A stretch of 64,000 nucleotides of DNA, taken from positions 60,390,285-60,454,284 of the forward strand of contig OZ035997.1 of assembly GCA_964035015.1 (NCBI GenBank), given 5' to 3'. This document shows, in pieces, positions 1-10,368 of this stretch. This stretch comes from Corallium rubrum. Its lineage: Eukaryota; Cnidaria; Anthozoa; Scleralcyonacea; Coralliidae. The notes beneath the pieces were generated by a model that saw only the letters and a list, made by a program, of their open reading frames with translations, was not told the origin of the DNA and searched no databases. A program made the position numbers and the translations under genes. Every line of letters begins with the position of its first letter. Position 1 is the stretch's first letter.

Positions 1-427
1 AAACAACAAAACCTACAATTAGACTTTTCATAGTAAACAAATAATATATAATCCATGATATTATTGTACAATGCGATTATATTCACATCTGCCTGACAAG
101 AACCGAAAAAAGTTTCCTACAACAGTAAGATATATTACCTTCATCAATAACAAACAAAGCTGCTCTTGATTTAATTTCTAGAATTAAAAAACAAACAATC
201 GTGCTAAATGAGAAAGTGTAAAAGATGGGTGGCAATAATAATATAATAAATATAATAACATATACAGTGTATGTCCTAGTTCTGGTAACACTGCATATAC
301 TGTATATACTGGAGGAAATGGACAAAGCGGCTGAGTTATTTAACCTATTCCTGGAAAGACAATATGTGACACCAAGGCAGGTTGTCTAGACAAGAATGGG
401 TTAAGAATCCAGAAATGTACTACAATA
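1..427. other. AT-rich non-coding sequence
   Basis: No recognisable coding segment, RNA gene or repeat end was found here. The short open frames are low-complexity and resemble no family I know. Confidence 0.4.
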
Positions 428-1041
428 GGTGACTTGCACTATTGAAGTCACATGATCGCAATCCTCATAAAACAACAGGTATAAAATTATAACTCTATAA
501 AATGGATATACTACTATACGTTGGTGTTTTAACTAAAGTTTCAGAATTTTTATTTTCAAAAGATGCATTGTCTTAGAGAAAACAGCGATATTGTAGCTGG
601 TCATGTGATTACAGTATAATAAAAATTTGTAATGAGTCAGTTTGATATTGTTCATATCAAGTTTTAGCAGAAGTTATGACCTTTCACAGTATCTACAGTA
701 AATGTATTTTGATTTTGATTTTCAAAAACAAAATGTGTTTTGATCATGCTACAAAAATGTAAACGTTAATTATGAATATCAAACCATTTTTCTATATGTT
801 TGTTGAGATTTGACTGTAAAAAATTGCTTTTGAAGATGTTGTTGTACATGCATGAAATTTTTATTTTAGTCACGTGACCAGCTACAATATCACTGTTTTC
901 TGAATCAAAAGTTTTGAAAATCAAAATTCCAAAATTTCACTTAAAACATCAACCTAGCTATGTCCATTTTGTGGGGTTATAATCTAATACCAGCTATTTT
1001 AAGAGAATTGAAATCACATAACTTAATTAGTGCAAGTCACC
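428..1041. repeat. Foldback element with ~200-bp inverted arms
   Basis: The left end GGTGACTTGCACTA (428-441) returns as its reverse complement at 1028-1041. The arms pair imperfectly for about 200 bp inward; for example GATATTGTAGCTGGTCA near 590-605 pairs with the sequence near 880. The ~200-bp centre is AT-rich and non-coding. This is the structure of a non-autonomous foldback or MITE-type element. No clear target-site duplication was identified. Confidence 0.7.
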
Positions 1042-1176
1042 AATTCTCCCACTTCAATGACCCTCTCATATACTGTATATTCTAAGGTATAATGTGAATA
1101 TACTAAGACAGTACTATACACTGTACGGGTGTACCAGATATAGTATCCAGCTGGATTATCCAATTGTATTTGTATA

Positions 1177-1440
1177 TACAGTCGTTGGCAGCTACTGTAA
1201 GCGTGCACACCACCCATCAAAACATGTTCTAAATTTAAGCCAAAGTTAACCGTTTTGAAATCAACACCATGGGATTGGCAAGATGTGATTGGCTAAGGGT
1301 GCATTTGTGTGACAATAATGTATTGGTTTGAATGTATCGAATGAAAACCGAATATGTTCCCAAGGTAAACAGTTAACTTTGGCTTAAATTTAGAACATGT
1401 TTTGACGGGCGGTGTACACGCTTAGATGCCAACGACTGTA
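1177..1440. mobile_element. MITE with ~70-bp TIRs and TA target site
   Basis: TACAGTCGTTGGCA at 1177-1190 is mirrored by TGCCAACGACTGTA at 1427-1440. The arms pair over most of 1177-1250 and 1371-1440, including GTTAACTTTGGCTTAAATTT. Counting the outer TA as the duplicated target, the ends are CAGTCGTTGGCA, as expected for a Tc1/mariner-type MITE of about 260 bp. There is no coding capacity. Confidence 0.75.
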
Positions 1441-1996
1441 ATAACTACAGTAATTTTTCCAAAGTAAACTCATAAAAATCATGTCAAAAGAAACAAGTCA
1501 GAGATAAGAATTCATTAGTAGAGCAAAGCAAGCACAGCACAATGTATCTCGTAACAAAACTATTGAAATCTACAGTATTAGTACATACCACGGTCAGTTT
1601 GAATTTTTCTACCAGTTACACGTTTTAACCTTGAATAATTATAAAGAACATGGTTGTAATATGACATTAGTACTGCTGCAATTTACTGTATAGGATATGT
1701 TTCCCCCCTACTGTGATGGAACATACAAATATTTAACTCTTGCTTGTTCAAACTCTGAGCTTCACTGTACAAAATAGTGTGGTTGCTGCTATAAGTTTAC
1801 CCCAATTGCCATATTTAAAATTATAGACATTATTTAGTTATTTCCTTTCAGTTTTTACTGTTCTCATTTTGCAAACGTTGATTAGTTAAGTCTAGCAAAA
1901 CTAACCTGGAAGTACAGTACAGTAAAAAGTACCCGCTAACAAGAACCTACCACTATTAAGAACCTCAGGCTGAAATTAAGAATTTATTATATGTAT

Positions 1997-2165
1997 AGGT
2001 AATCATATGATAGTGAGTACAATTAAGGATTTACACTACGAATGATATTTGAAATTTTTTGCCAAAATTGCACAAGCTGTTAGGCGAGTGCAATTTGGCA
2101 TAGTTTTCAAATATCACAAGTAGTGTAAATCCTTAATTGTACGAAGCAAAATCATATGATTACTC
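1997..2165. repeat. Small foldback repeat (~170 bp)
   Basis: GTACAATTAAGGATTTACAC (about 2017-2036) pairs with GTGTAAATCCTTAATTGTAC (about 2123-2142). ATCATATGAT occurs on both outer edges. Non-coding; probably a MITE or a snap-back repeat. Confidence 0.65.
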
Positions 2166-4250
2166 ATTTATTATATTCATGACAAAATTACAACACGTAC
2201 GCTTCGTACTCACTCATGCCTTTAAAAACATCTTGTTTCGTTACTTGACAAGAAACATTTTCACTCTGGGTGTTCTCTGTACTCATTTCAAAATATTTAC
2301 ATGGAATTTTTAGTCCATAGTGTACCACAAGTCGTCGGAAATGTGAAAACTTCTGTGTGAAACTTGAGTTTCATAGCATTTCATGAATTATATCCTCTTC
2401 TTTCACAAATAAATAAATTCATACTCCTTTGCCCACAACAAGTACATGTAAAGATTCACCAGAAACATGTAACCTTATGAGCTTACAAACCCCAAGGGCC
2501 CAAAACAACCCTTTCCCAAAATAACTTCCTCCCCTTTGTCATCTAAACCTGAAGTTAGCTGATCTCTTATTATAGTTTTGACATTTTTGGACTTCTTAAA
2601 ATTCAGGTTCGATATCAGATTACCATTGGTGGATTTTAAGAGAGTTTATAGTTCCGTGCGACATTTTCTCTTAATCTCAACTTTTAGCTTATCATTTTCA
2701 GATTTAAAATAGACTCAGAATTAATTCAAACTATTAATTGCCTTTTTCCTGGCTCTTCTATAATCTAAAAGTTTCTCTTTCTTGTAATTCACATGTGTTC
2801 TGTTTGGAAAAATATTAATAATCATATTTCTAATCTGTACAGTTCTGTTCCCACACAACATCTTTGCACCCACACATCGTGTTTAGGACAGAGTTCCAGA
2901 ACATAAAAATGTTCTTCCAACAGCCCTGCAGGTTCCCAAAGACTGTGTAGCCCATGTATATCATAGTACAGACCATAGAAATGTGATTAAATAAACATTT
3001 CCATATCAACAGCACTTGTAAAATTGATACATAGAATATGAATAAAAAATGGCGGATTTTGCATCAAATATTAAATGTAAATAACAAACATATAAAAGTA
3101 TATTAGAAATCTAAAATATCGCACAATATCAATACTTACGTCTCCAGACGATATTAAACAACCGATAGACCTGCTTGATCGGGAGAATCCTACAAATATA
3201 AACAAACAGAAAAGCTGAAATTACTAAATAGTTGTAGTATATAGATTCACCAGAATAGTATTACTAAATAGTTGTAGTCGTATCCACAGCCGACAACGAA
3301 TTTTGAATATGGCAATGTATAAATCGATCGTCCACACAAAGTATAAATGGTCCGCAACGATTAAAATTATCTCCCATTTAACTAGTTTACTAGTATAAGC
3401 GTTTCTCAAAGGTATTTTCCTGACAATTGGTAACATCTGAATAATAAGAAATACTGAAATGAACGAGGTTTTACCTCTTCCAAAGAAATCCCAACCGTCA
3501 CTTGCAAAGTTGGCGCCAATACTTAGTACGCATGGCGCATGCTCTAATATTATCTAAAACGTCATTGATCACGGGCGCGTGAAAGATCGTTCCCAGATTC
3601 CTGCGGTGAACACACCACACACTGAGTTCTTTCAAGGACAATAGTCATACAATAAAGAATTTGTAATATGAACTTTGTTACCTTTTCTCCTAAGACGTCA
3701 AAGAGCAATCCTTTAAATTTTTGGCGCAGTTTAATTAAAGGAAGGGAATTTGGAGAACTCAATTTCATCTTTATACAAGACTTGAATGTACTCGCCATTA
3801 CTCGCCATCTAATAATTCGTTCTCTATACACATACAAATATTTTAAAAATTAATACAAATTAAGTTACATTAATAATACAATATTCATGACCTGAAAAAT
3901 AGGATGGGTAACTCACCGAAACGTTCCACAACATCATTAGGAAAATCATGGTACACCAACCAGTCTTTCACTGAACTCCAAACACGTAAAAGTCTTCTTG
4001 TAGATATTCATTGATGTACAGTAGGCTTGCTCAGGCTAAGTCTGACTTACAAAAGCTCGGACTGATATACTCAAAATAGAGTAGAAGGCTCATATTTCTA
4101 CTCCCCTAATAATATGTCACATGACCAGAAGATCGGTTACTCCCGACCAATAGAAATTTTTGAAACGAGATAAGAGCACTTCTTTCACAGTTTAACTTGA
4201 AGCTGTTTTTGTTGCCAAAATCAGATAAAAAGCACTTTCTCCTGATCCCA
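2166..4250. other. Unassigned non-coding region
   Basis: No confident gene. Possible weak minus-strand exons with canonical splice edges lie at 3140-3189 and upstream of 3475 (see findings). Otherwise the segment is AT-rich with short, unconserved open frames. Confidence 0.35.
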
Positions 4251-4640
4251 ATCCGATTTGACGCGAGAGTCGAATTGGCACAAGAGTCAGATTGGCACAA
4301 GATCAGAGTCGATTTGATCAGTAAAAGAGTCGATTCGCAAACAGGAGCCAAAATGGGGCCAACTGGGGCTGATTTGGACATCTTAATCGACCCCAAAAGT
4401 GGGGCTAAAACAGACCTTAGCGTGAGAGTCGTTTTGATTTGAGGGGCTAAATTGGAAAACGGTGGGGCTGATTTGGAAAATGAAGGGGCTGTTACGGAAA
4501 TGGATAGGGCTAATTCAGCGTTTTGCTGTACCTAAAATGGCCCTGTGAGTGTCGATCTAGCTTCCAAATGCCGAAATGGCTTTCGCATGGGGCCAAAACA
4601 GCTTTGGCCCCAAAGGGGCTAAAACGCAAATTTGGGTCGT
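4250..4640. repeat. Degenerate short tandem repeats (GGGGCT-type and GAGTCG-type)
   Basis: From about 4260 to 4340 the unit AGAGTCGATTTG recurs with variation. From about 4340 to 4640 units built on GGGGCTGATTTGG or GGGGCTAAATTGG recur every ~20-25 bp. No family was recognised. The array lies immediately outside the left inverted end of the next element. Confidence 0.55.
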
Positions 4641-4661
4641 TTCAGCCCTTTTTCATTTACA

Positions 4662-5000
4662 GTGTGACAACAGTTGCTGAGGCCCGATGCGTGTATATTT
4701 CTCACCCACTGTCACTGTCGCTGTAGTTGGAAGATTTTCTGAGCGTTTTTTCTGGAATTATTTGGAATCTGTCGATCGCGTAAGTGATTGTGAACAAGTC
4801 TTATAACTATTCAAGAACAAGTAGCGGTATCTTAATCATATATGTATCATTTTGTACCTAAAATCGAAGTGTATTGTGATGGTAATTTACCGTCGACGCC
4901 ATTGAGCGTGTAAACAAGGCCATTATTCTCATTAAAATGCATCGTTTAATTCCAACTTTATTTTTTCAGATTGTTATAGTATATACTCTATGTCCTATAT
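4662..5000. repeat. Left inverted end of the 4.1-kb element
   Basis: Pairs with about 8450-8785 in reverse complement, with scattered mismatches and small indels. The degree of decay indicates an old insertion. The inner end near 4990 is diffuse. Confidence 0.65.
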
Positions 5001-5089
5001 GTAATTCGTGCATATTTTGCGGGAATTTTTATGTCAATTGTAAAAAAAATATGCAAAGGCGTTCAGTGCCGTGGCTAGCTAGATGAAAT

Positions 5090-5235
5090 GTCGGACACCT
5101 GTTGTGTTCCACAGTAGCCGAAGTTATTGCTACACAGGAGATAGCTTCTGAAAGAATTCATGTTGAAAGAGCAATCAAAGTTTTCAATATATATTAATTT
5201 TATTCCAATTTCAATTGTTGGTCTGGTTTTCAAGA
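5090..5235 (+). pseudogene. Transposase C-terminal remnant (DDE_Tnp_4-like)
   Basis: The plus-strand translation includes IATQEIASERIHVERAIK at about 5130-5185, which matches the conserved IA..RIHVER.I..IK block near the end of DDE_Tnp_4 transposases. It continues with an NFIPISIVGLV-like segment. The rest of the transposase is missing. The family is recognised from this single block only, so the exact superfamily is uncertain. Confidence 0.45.
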
Positions 5236-5254
5236 ATCCTTGGTTGAATAATTA

Positions 5255-5560
5255 CTGGCATTACTCCTCCAGAAACAGTACAGAAGCCTGGCATTTCTTG
5301 TTCATAAAAACAAAAAGCTCCACATAAAAACAATCATGTTCATCTGTGGAATTCTTGACAAATACCCTATACATCTCAAATGGCTTTTAATAATCATGTA
5401 ATCTGCACATTTTGCATACGTTTTCCTGACTTTCGAACATGCCTAACAATTGAATTAAAAGTAAATGGAGGAAGCCCATCCAGTACTTTGATCATGCTCC
5501 AAGTTTCAGGACACTTTTGCAAGGCTTTGGCTGATTCTGCAGGGTATAATAATTAATAAA
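5255..5560 (-). pseudogene. Fragment of a minus-strand transposon protein
   Basis: Two minus-strand segments read as protein: ETWSMIKVLDGLPPF...RHVRKSGKRMQNVQIT (about 5548-5415), then, after frame breaks, YRVFVKNSTDEHDCFYVEL... (about 5375-5265), ending at a stop just before the convergent transposase remnant. Convergent two-gene transposons of the ISL2EU type carry a second protein with SWIM/YqaJ domains, and this could be its decayed N-terminal part. That identity is not established. Confidence 0.3.
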
Positions 5561-5726
5561 GTACCACAATTTTTTACTTGTAGTTGTGCCTGCAAATCGT
5601 ATTTCTTACTCTGAAGAAATTCTTTAACCCTAAAAGGTGGACCTATTTTGATATAATTTAACAAAAAAATCCCGGAAATTATATGTTACTCAAAAAAACC
5701 AGGAAAATATTGCTGAGATTAGGAAC

Positions 5727-7856
5727 ATGAAAAATTTTGATAATCAAAAATTCATTGATGGATTACTTAATCAACATTGGGAATATGTTTACTTTTTCGG
5801 TGACAATCCAGACACTATGTGGGAAATTTGGAAACAATTATTCCTTGAAATCTTAGATAAGCATGCACCACTTCAACAAAAAAAAGTAAAATCAAAAAAA
5901 CTCCCTTGGATTACGAGCAATGTTAAAATGCTTATAAACATGAGGGATAAATTAAAAAGAAAAGCCATTGTTACAAACCTAGAAACGGATTGGATAAATT
6001 ATAAAAATGCCAGAAACAAAGTAAATATAGAATTAAGAAATGCTAAAAAAGAGTATTACTCCAAGAGAATTGCTGGTCAAAAGTTCAATCCTAAAGAAGC
6101 TTGGAAAACAATAAATAGTTTACTAGGCAGAAAAAATAAACCAACAATAATAAATGAGCTTACTATAAATGGAAATAAACTGACAAATACTAAAGACATT
6201 GCAGACGGCTTTAACAATTTCTTTACTGATATAGGCCCTGATTTAGCTAGCAAAATTAATACTTCAAATCACAACTTTCAGGACTATATTAAGAGTTCGG
6301 AGTCAGAATTCAATGCATTCAAGCCAATAACAACTGACAAACTTTATCAACTACTTCATGGCCTTTGCAGTGCTAAAGCTACTGGCATTGATAAAATTTC
6401 TAATAAAATTCTTAAGATTGCATCACCAATTATCTCAGATTCATTGACATTCATCTTAAATCAGGCTATTACACTATGTTCTTTTCCAAATGAATGGAAA
6501 ATAGCTAGAGTAACACCACTTTATAAAAATGGCCATCGGAACCTGCCTGGGAACTACAGGCCAATTTCAGTATTGCCAGCTATAAGTAAAATTATGGAAC
6601 GGATTCTCTATAATCAATTATATGACTACTTGACAGAAAATGAACTACTTTCTGAACATCAGTTTGGTTTTCGTAAATTTCATTCTACTTCAACTGCATT
6701 ACTAGACTGTACAAACAGCTGGTATATAAATATGGACAAAAAATTGTTTAATTTAGTAGTATTCATAGACCTGAAAAAGACTTTTGATACAGTTGATCAC
6801 CAAATTTTGCTAAAAAAATTAGAGCTATACGGAATCAAAGGGAAAGCATTATCCTTACTAAAATCATATTTAGAAGAACGTAACCAAAAATGTCAAATAA
6901 ATGGCATTGTTTCATCAGGGCGGAAAATTAAATGTGGTGTTCCCCAGGGCTCAATCTTGGGGCCACTATTCTTTTTATTATACATAAACGATTTAGCTGA
7001 ATGCCTAAATGAAACTAAACCACGATTGTTTGCCGATGATACAAACTTAACAGCATCTGGTGAGACAATAAATGATGTCGAAATTGCAATGAATTCTGAC
7101 TTAGAAAATCTAAGGAAATGGTTAATAGCTAACAAACTTAGTCTGAATGTAGCAAAAACTGAATTTATGTTAATCGGTTCAAAACAAATGTTAAGCAATG
7201 TATCACAACCAAATGTCAGTATAGAAAATAACTCAATTAAACAAGTGTTTGAAAGCAAAGCTCTGGGAGTGACTGTTGACCAACATTTGTCGTGGAAAAG
7301 TAATACTGGGCATATCTGCAAGAAAATCACATCAGGGTTAGGTGCTCTCCGACATGTACGAGAATTTGTTGACAAAGACACTCTTCTTGCCATCTATAAT
7401 GCCCTTGTTCAACCATATTTCAACTATTGTTGTGAAGTGTGGGATGTATTTGGTGCGACTCAATCAACGCGTTTACAGAAGCTCCATAACAGAGCGGCTA
7501 GAATTATAGGAAATATGAGCAATGATGTAGACCACAAAATTGCATTAAATGCACTGGGGTGGCAGCCTCTTCAAATGCAAAGAAAAAAATCAAAAGCTAA
7601 GATCATGTTCAAAGTTTTAAATAACATGGGACCAAAGAGTCTCACAAAATACTTTACTTATAAGAAAGAAAAATCAGATTACAATCTTCGGAATATTTCA
7701 AAGGCTGTCTGTTTGCCAAAACCTCGTACCAATAACATGAAAAAGAGTTTCATGTATGATGGGGCATCTATATGGAACTCTTTGCCCACAGAAATTAGGG
7801 AGAGCAAGACCCTGTCATACTTTGAACATAAAATCGCTGCTCATACCTTAGAATAA
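5727..7856 (+). CDS. LINE reverse transcriptase ORF (CR1/L2/Jockey-like), 5'-truncated
   Basis: The open frame is 709 codons and can be read back to 5652. It begins in the linker that follows the endonuclease in CR1/L2-type ORF2 proteins. RT motifs are in order: KATGIDKISNKIL (~aa 213), NYRPISVLP (~aa 276), the QFGFRKFHST block (~aa 312), VFIDLKKTFDTVDH (~aa 346), GVPQGSILGPLFF (~aa 404), FADDTNL (~aa 434) and the thumb. It ends with the usual YNLR...WNSLP segment. Both catalytic Asp of FADD are present and there are no internal stops. The endonuclease domain is absent upstream, so the copy is 5'-truncated and cannot be autonomous. It was inserted into the IR-flanked transposon. Confidence 0.9.
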   Translation: MKNFDNQKFIDGLLNQHWEYVYFFGDNPDTMWEIWKQLFLEILDKHAPLQQKKVKSKKLPWITSNVKMLINMRDKLKRKAIVTNLETDWINYKNARNKVNIELRNAKKEYYSKRIAGQKFNPKEAWKTINSLLGRKNKPTIINELTINGNKLTNTKDIADGFNNFFTDIGPDLASKINTSNHNFQDYIKSSESEFNAFKPITTDKLYQLLHGLCSAKATGIDKISNKILKIASPIISDSLTFILNQAITLCSFPNEWKIARVTPLYKNGHRNLPGNYRPISVLPAISKIMERILYNQLYDYLTENELLSEHQFGFRKFHSTSTALLDCTNSWYINMDKKLFNLVVFIDLKKTFDTVDHQILLKKLELYGIKGKALSLLKSYLEERNQKCQINGIVSSGRKIKCGVPQGSILGPLFFLLYINDLAECLNETKPRLFADDTNLTASGETINDVEIAMNSDLENLRKWLIANKLSLNVAKTEFMLIGSKQMLSNVSQPNVSIENNSIKQVFESKALGVTVDQHLSWKSNTGHICKKITSGLGALRHVREFVDKDTLLAIYNALVQPYFNYCCEVWDVFGATQSTRLQKLHNRAARIIGNMSNDVDHKIALNALGWQPLQMQRKKSKAKIMFKVLNNMGPKSLTKYFTYKKEKSDYNLRNISKAVCLPKPRTNNMKKSFMYDGASIWNSLPTEIRESKTLSYFEHKIAAHTLE

Positions 7857-7894
7857 ATTTTATGCAAATAAAATGTGTAAATAATGACCCTTCT

Positions 7895-8270
7895 TAAAAT
7901 AGCCTATAGCATCTGTTCTTTACTTAGTGTGCACTCCACTGACCTATATAATATAACTGTGAATGGTCTGTTTAACTGTTATATGCATGTAGATCAGTGG
8001 TGCACACCCGTTATATTTTTTTACTATAGCATATAAATTTGTTCTTTACTTAGTATACACTCCACTGACCTATATGTAACTGTGAATTTTAAAATGGTTA
8101 TGTGTAGGTCAGTGGTGCATGCCCATTACTTACTTTTTTACTATAGCATATAAATTATCTATTATCTATTCTTACTTAGTGTGCACTCCACTGACCTACA
8201 TATAACCATTGTAAACCGTTATACGCGAGTTGTCGGTTGTATAACTGTTATATGTGGGGCAGTGGTACAC
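7895..8270 (+). repeat. Three ~120-bp tandem repeats in a LINE 3' UTR
   Basis: The blocks TTACTTAGTGTGCACTCCAC and GGTCAGTGGTGCATGCCC-like sequence recur three times (starting about 7920, 8045 and 8172). Within each unit the CACTCCACTGACCT block is partly complementary to the AGGTCAGTGGTG block, so each could fold as a hairpin. Such repeats in a LINE 3' end may be structures used for template recognition; this is inference. Confidence 0.7.
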
Positions 8271-8449
8271 GCCCATCGTGGAAATCAGCTTTTGTTGACG
8301 TTGTAAGCGTGTTTAAATAAAGTTATCTATCTATCTATCTATCTATATTGCAGACCTTTCACGCTTTACAGAATGATCAGTAAGGAACTTTTTTAATTCT
8401 GAAACGTGCATTTTTTCAGGTCGATCCATCTTTCGATTCGAAAATGGAG

Positions 8450-8785
8450 TGTATACTTACAAAGCTAAAATAACAGTCTGAACAAAGAAAGTTGGAATTA
8501 TAAACGATGCATTTTAATGAGAATAATGCCTTGTTTACACGCTCAATGGCGTCGACGGTAAATTACCATCACAATACACTTGGATTTTAGGTACACAATG
8601 ATACATATATGATTAAAATACCGCTACTTGTTCTTGAATAGTTATAAGACTTGTTCACAGTCTCCTACCCGATCGACAGATTCCAAATAATTCCAGAAAA
8701 AAAACCGCTCAGAAAACCTTCCAACTACAGCGACAGTGAGTGAGAAATATACACGCATCGGGCCTTTGCAACGGTCGTCACCGAA
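8450..8785. repeat. Right inverted end of the 4.1-kb element
   Basis: Reverse complement of ~4662-5000. It ends near AACGGTCGTCACC, which corresponds to GTGACAACAGTT at the left end. Confidence 0.65.
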
Positions 8786-9095
8786 AAGTCTCGCTTTGTG
8801 CAATCGGCGCCATATTTGCAATCGGCGTATTGGAAGGTGTGAAACGGGTTTGTTCGTGAGCTAGCGAAAGAACTTAGTTGATGTATGTCTGGGTTCTAGT
8901 AACAAGAAACTATTACAACCTGAAGCCATGAATGCAAGAAAATACATGTATTTTAAAAAAAGACAAAACAGTTGAGATTTCACATCTTCATATCCTCAAT
9001 AAAACTCAAAGTTTTCAAATTTGTCGATTTTTTGAGAAATTAAGAATCGGTTAAAGTGATTATGGAGTGTTTGCTTATATCTGGCTTAAACCCGT
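8786..9095. other. Unassigned spacer
   Basis: No gene, RNA or repeat end was recognised in this ~310-bp stretch. Confidence 0.35.
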
Positions 9096-9246
9096 TTTCC
9101 AGTCATCGCTGAAACAGCCAGCGAGCTGCGAGTACTTGCATCTAATTAAAGAGAACTCCGAGCGAAAAAATAAGCACTGCGAGCTCTCTTTAATTAGATG
9201 CAAGTACTTGCTGCGGGCATCGAGCTAGTTCCTGCGATGACTGGAA
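9096..9246. repeat. Foldback repeat (~150 bp)
   Basis: TTCCAGTCATCGC at the left pairs with GCGATGACTGGAA at the right. The inner arms GTACTTGCATCTAATTAAAG and CTTTAATTAGATGCAAGTAC pair perfectly. Probably a small MITE. Confidence 0.7.
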
Positions 9247-9544
9247 ATCTGCCTTTAACACTTGTTATACGCCAGATGCATTCTCGTACCCAGACCCACG
9301 CGCTTCCCCTCTTGTGAGGCTCTCAGTGGGAACCCTGGAGCTCTGCGTCGGTTCCAAACTCTCGTACTGAGACGCATGATCACGGCTTGTCATTTCCCTT
9401 CTTTCAACAAATCTTGTGTAAGTCGTATCGTATCCATCATCATTAATCGTGAGCTATACGAAGCTCTGCGTTAGAAAGGACAGGGCAATCAAGTTTATTG
9501 TTAATAAGAGAACAGAAAGATGGCATAACAGCCATCGTTAGCAG

Positions 9545-9606
9545 AGGGTAGGGTAGGGTAGGGCAGGGTAGACTAGGGTAGAGTAGAGCAGAGCAGAGCA
9601 GAGGGT
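9545..9606. repeat. GGGTA-type minisatellite
   Basis: A short run of AGGGTAGGGTAGGGC-like units grading into AGAGC units. It is not a TTAGGG telomeric array: the period is five bases and the unit changes along the run. Confidence 0.6.
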
Positions 9607-10100
9607 ATTGAGAGGATTCGAACGATATATTTTATTCCATAAACGGATAAAAACTTCCAGAGACATTTTGCACTGAACATGACAAAAATAGGGTTTTTAG
9701 AAACATGGCCGAGAGAAATGGCCGAGAGAAAAGAAAACTGAGGGGCGACAACACACTCTGACGATGTTGAAGGGTCGACTTCGGTAGAAATTTTACCTTC
9801 ATCTTCTTGTTTTCTTATTTAATCAAGTCATTTTACCCAAATTGGTCAAACTTTAGCGTTTAGGGTCAACTAAATCTTTCTTGATTTCTCACTTACGTTG
9901 TATCACTCTTGTGGCTCTCCCTGAAAGTTCATAATCTTCTCTTTGACGTGCGGTAAGTATGCCTACATGGCTAGGGAATTATTCCTATATTTATCCCTTC
10001 TCAGCCACTGCAGTACATATTTTTCTTGCCTTGGAAGAGGAGACAAATGAACTTTTTGAACTAAATTTTCTGACTTTAATAAAATGTTTGGAACGGGCAC

Positions 10101-10148
10101 AACTTGTGCTGTAAGGCCCCCAGGGGGGGGGCCTTACAGCACAAGTTT
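10101..10148. repeat. Strong hairpin
   Basis: ACTTGTGCTGTAAGGCCCCC and its exact reverse complement are separated by only a few G/A bases. It lies 220 bp upstream of the transposase start and could be a small MITE or a transcription-terminating structure. Confidence 0.6.
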
Positions 10149-10368
10149 TTGCATGGAAGATTGAGAGGTACCTTTTGCAGGTCTGGGTACTAATAAGCAA
10201 CGTACATGTGCACGTGCGTCGACGTCACAATCATTCGGCAATGCTCCTTGCTTTGTGACGTATTATAAATTATTACACATCAGTACATAAAAAGTTGTGC
10301 TGAAGCGTTTTAAGGTCTAATTTTTTTATATTCCTATAATACGTTAAACTTTTAAACTTTGCGTCAGA

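Larger units (their letters stand above)
5600..8346 (+). mobile_element. 5'-truncated LINE insertion with TCTA tail
   Basis: Comprises the RT ORF, a 3' UTR and a terminal AATAAAGTT followed by (ATCT)n at 8326-8346. The 3' microsatellite tail directly after an AATAAA signal is the form seen for several LINEs in this window. The 5' limit is approximate because no endonuclease can be traced upstream of ~5650. Confidence 0.75.
4662..8785. mobile_element. Decayed DNA transposon with ~330-bp inverted ends
   Basis: About 4662-5000 is repeated inverted at about 8450-8785. Shared blocks include GGCCCGATGCGTGTATATTT, ACCGTCGACGCCATTGAGCG and AATGCATCGTTTA-type sequence, so the whole 4.1 kb is bracketed by TIRs. 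Between the left arm and the inserted LINE lie remnants of two convergent coding regions (5090-5235 plus; 5255-5560 minus). The plus remnant resembles the C-terminus of a DDE_Tnp_4-type transposase. This would suit an ISL2EU/IS4EU-like or Harbinger-like element, but the assignment is tentative. A LINE occupies ~5600-8346. Confidence 0.55.

Noticed and set aside
6893-7393. 166-codon minus-strand open frame
   Set aside because: It is antisense to the LINE RT ORF and resembles no protein; an overlap shadow.
9545-9606. Interstitial telomere repeat
   Set aside because: The unit is AGGGT/GGGTA with period five and drifts to AGAGC, not TTAGGG.
9284-10191. Element bounded by TACCCAGACC and GGTCTGGGTA
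   Set aside because: The ends match over only ~10 bp and no target duplication is visible; could be chance or remnants of two separate MITEs.
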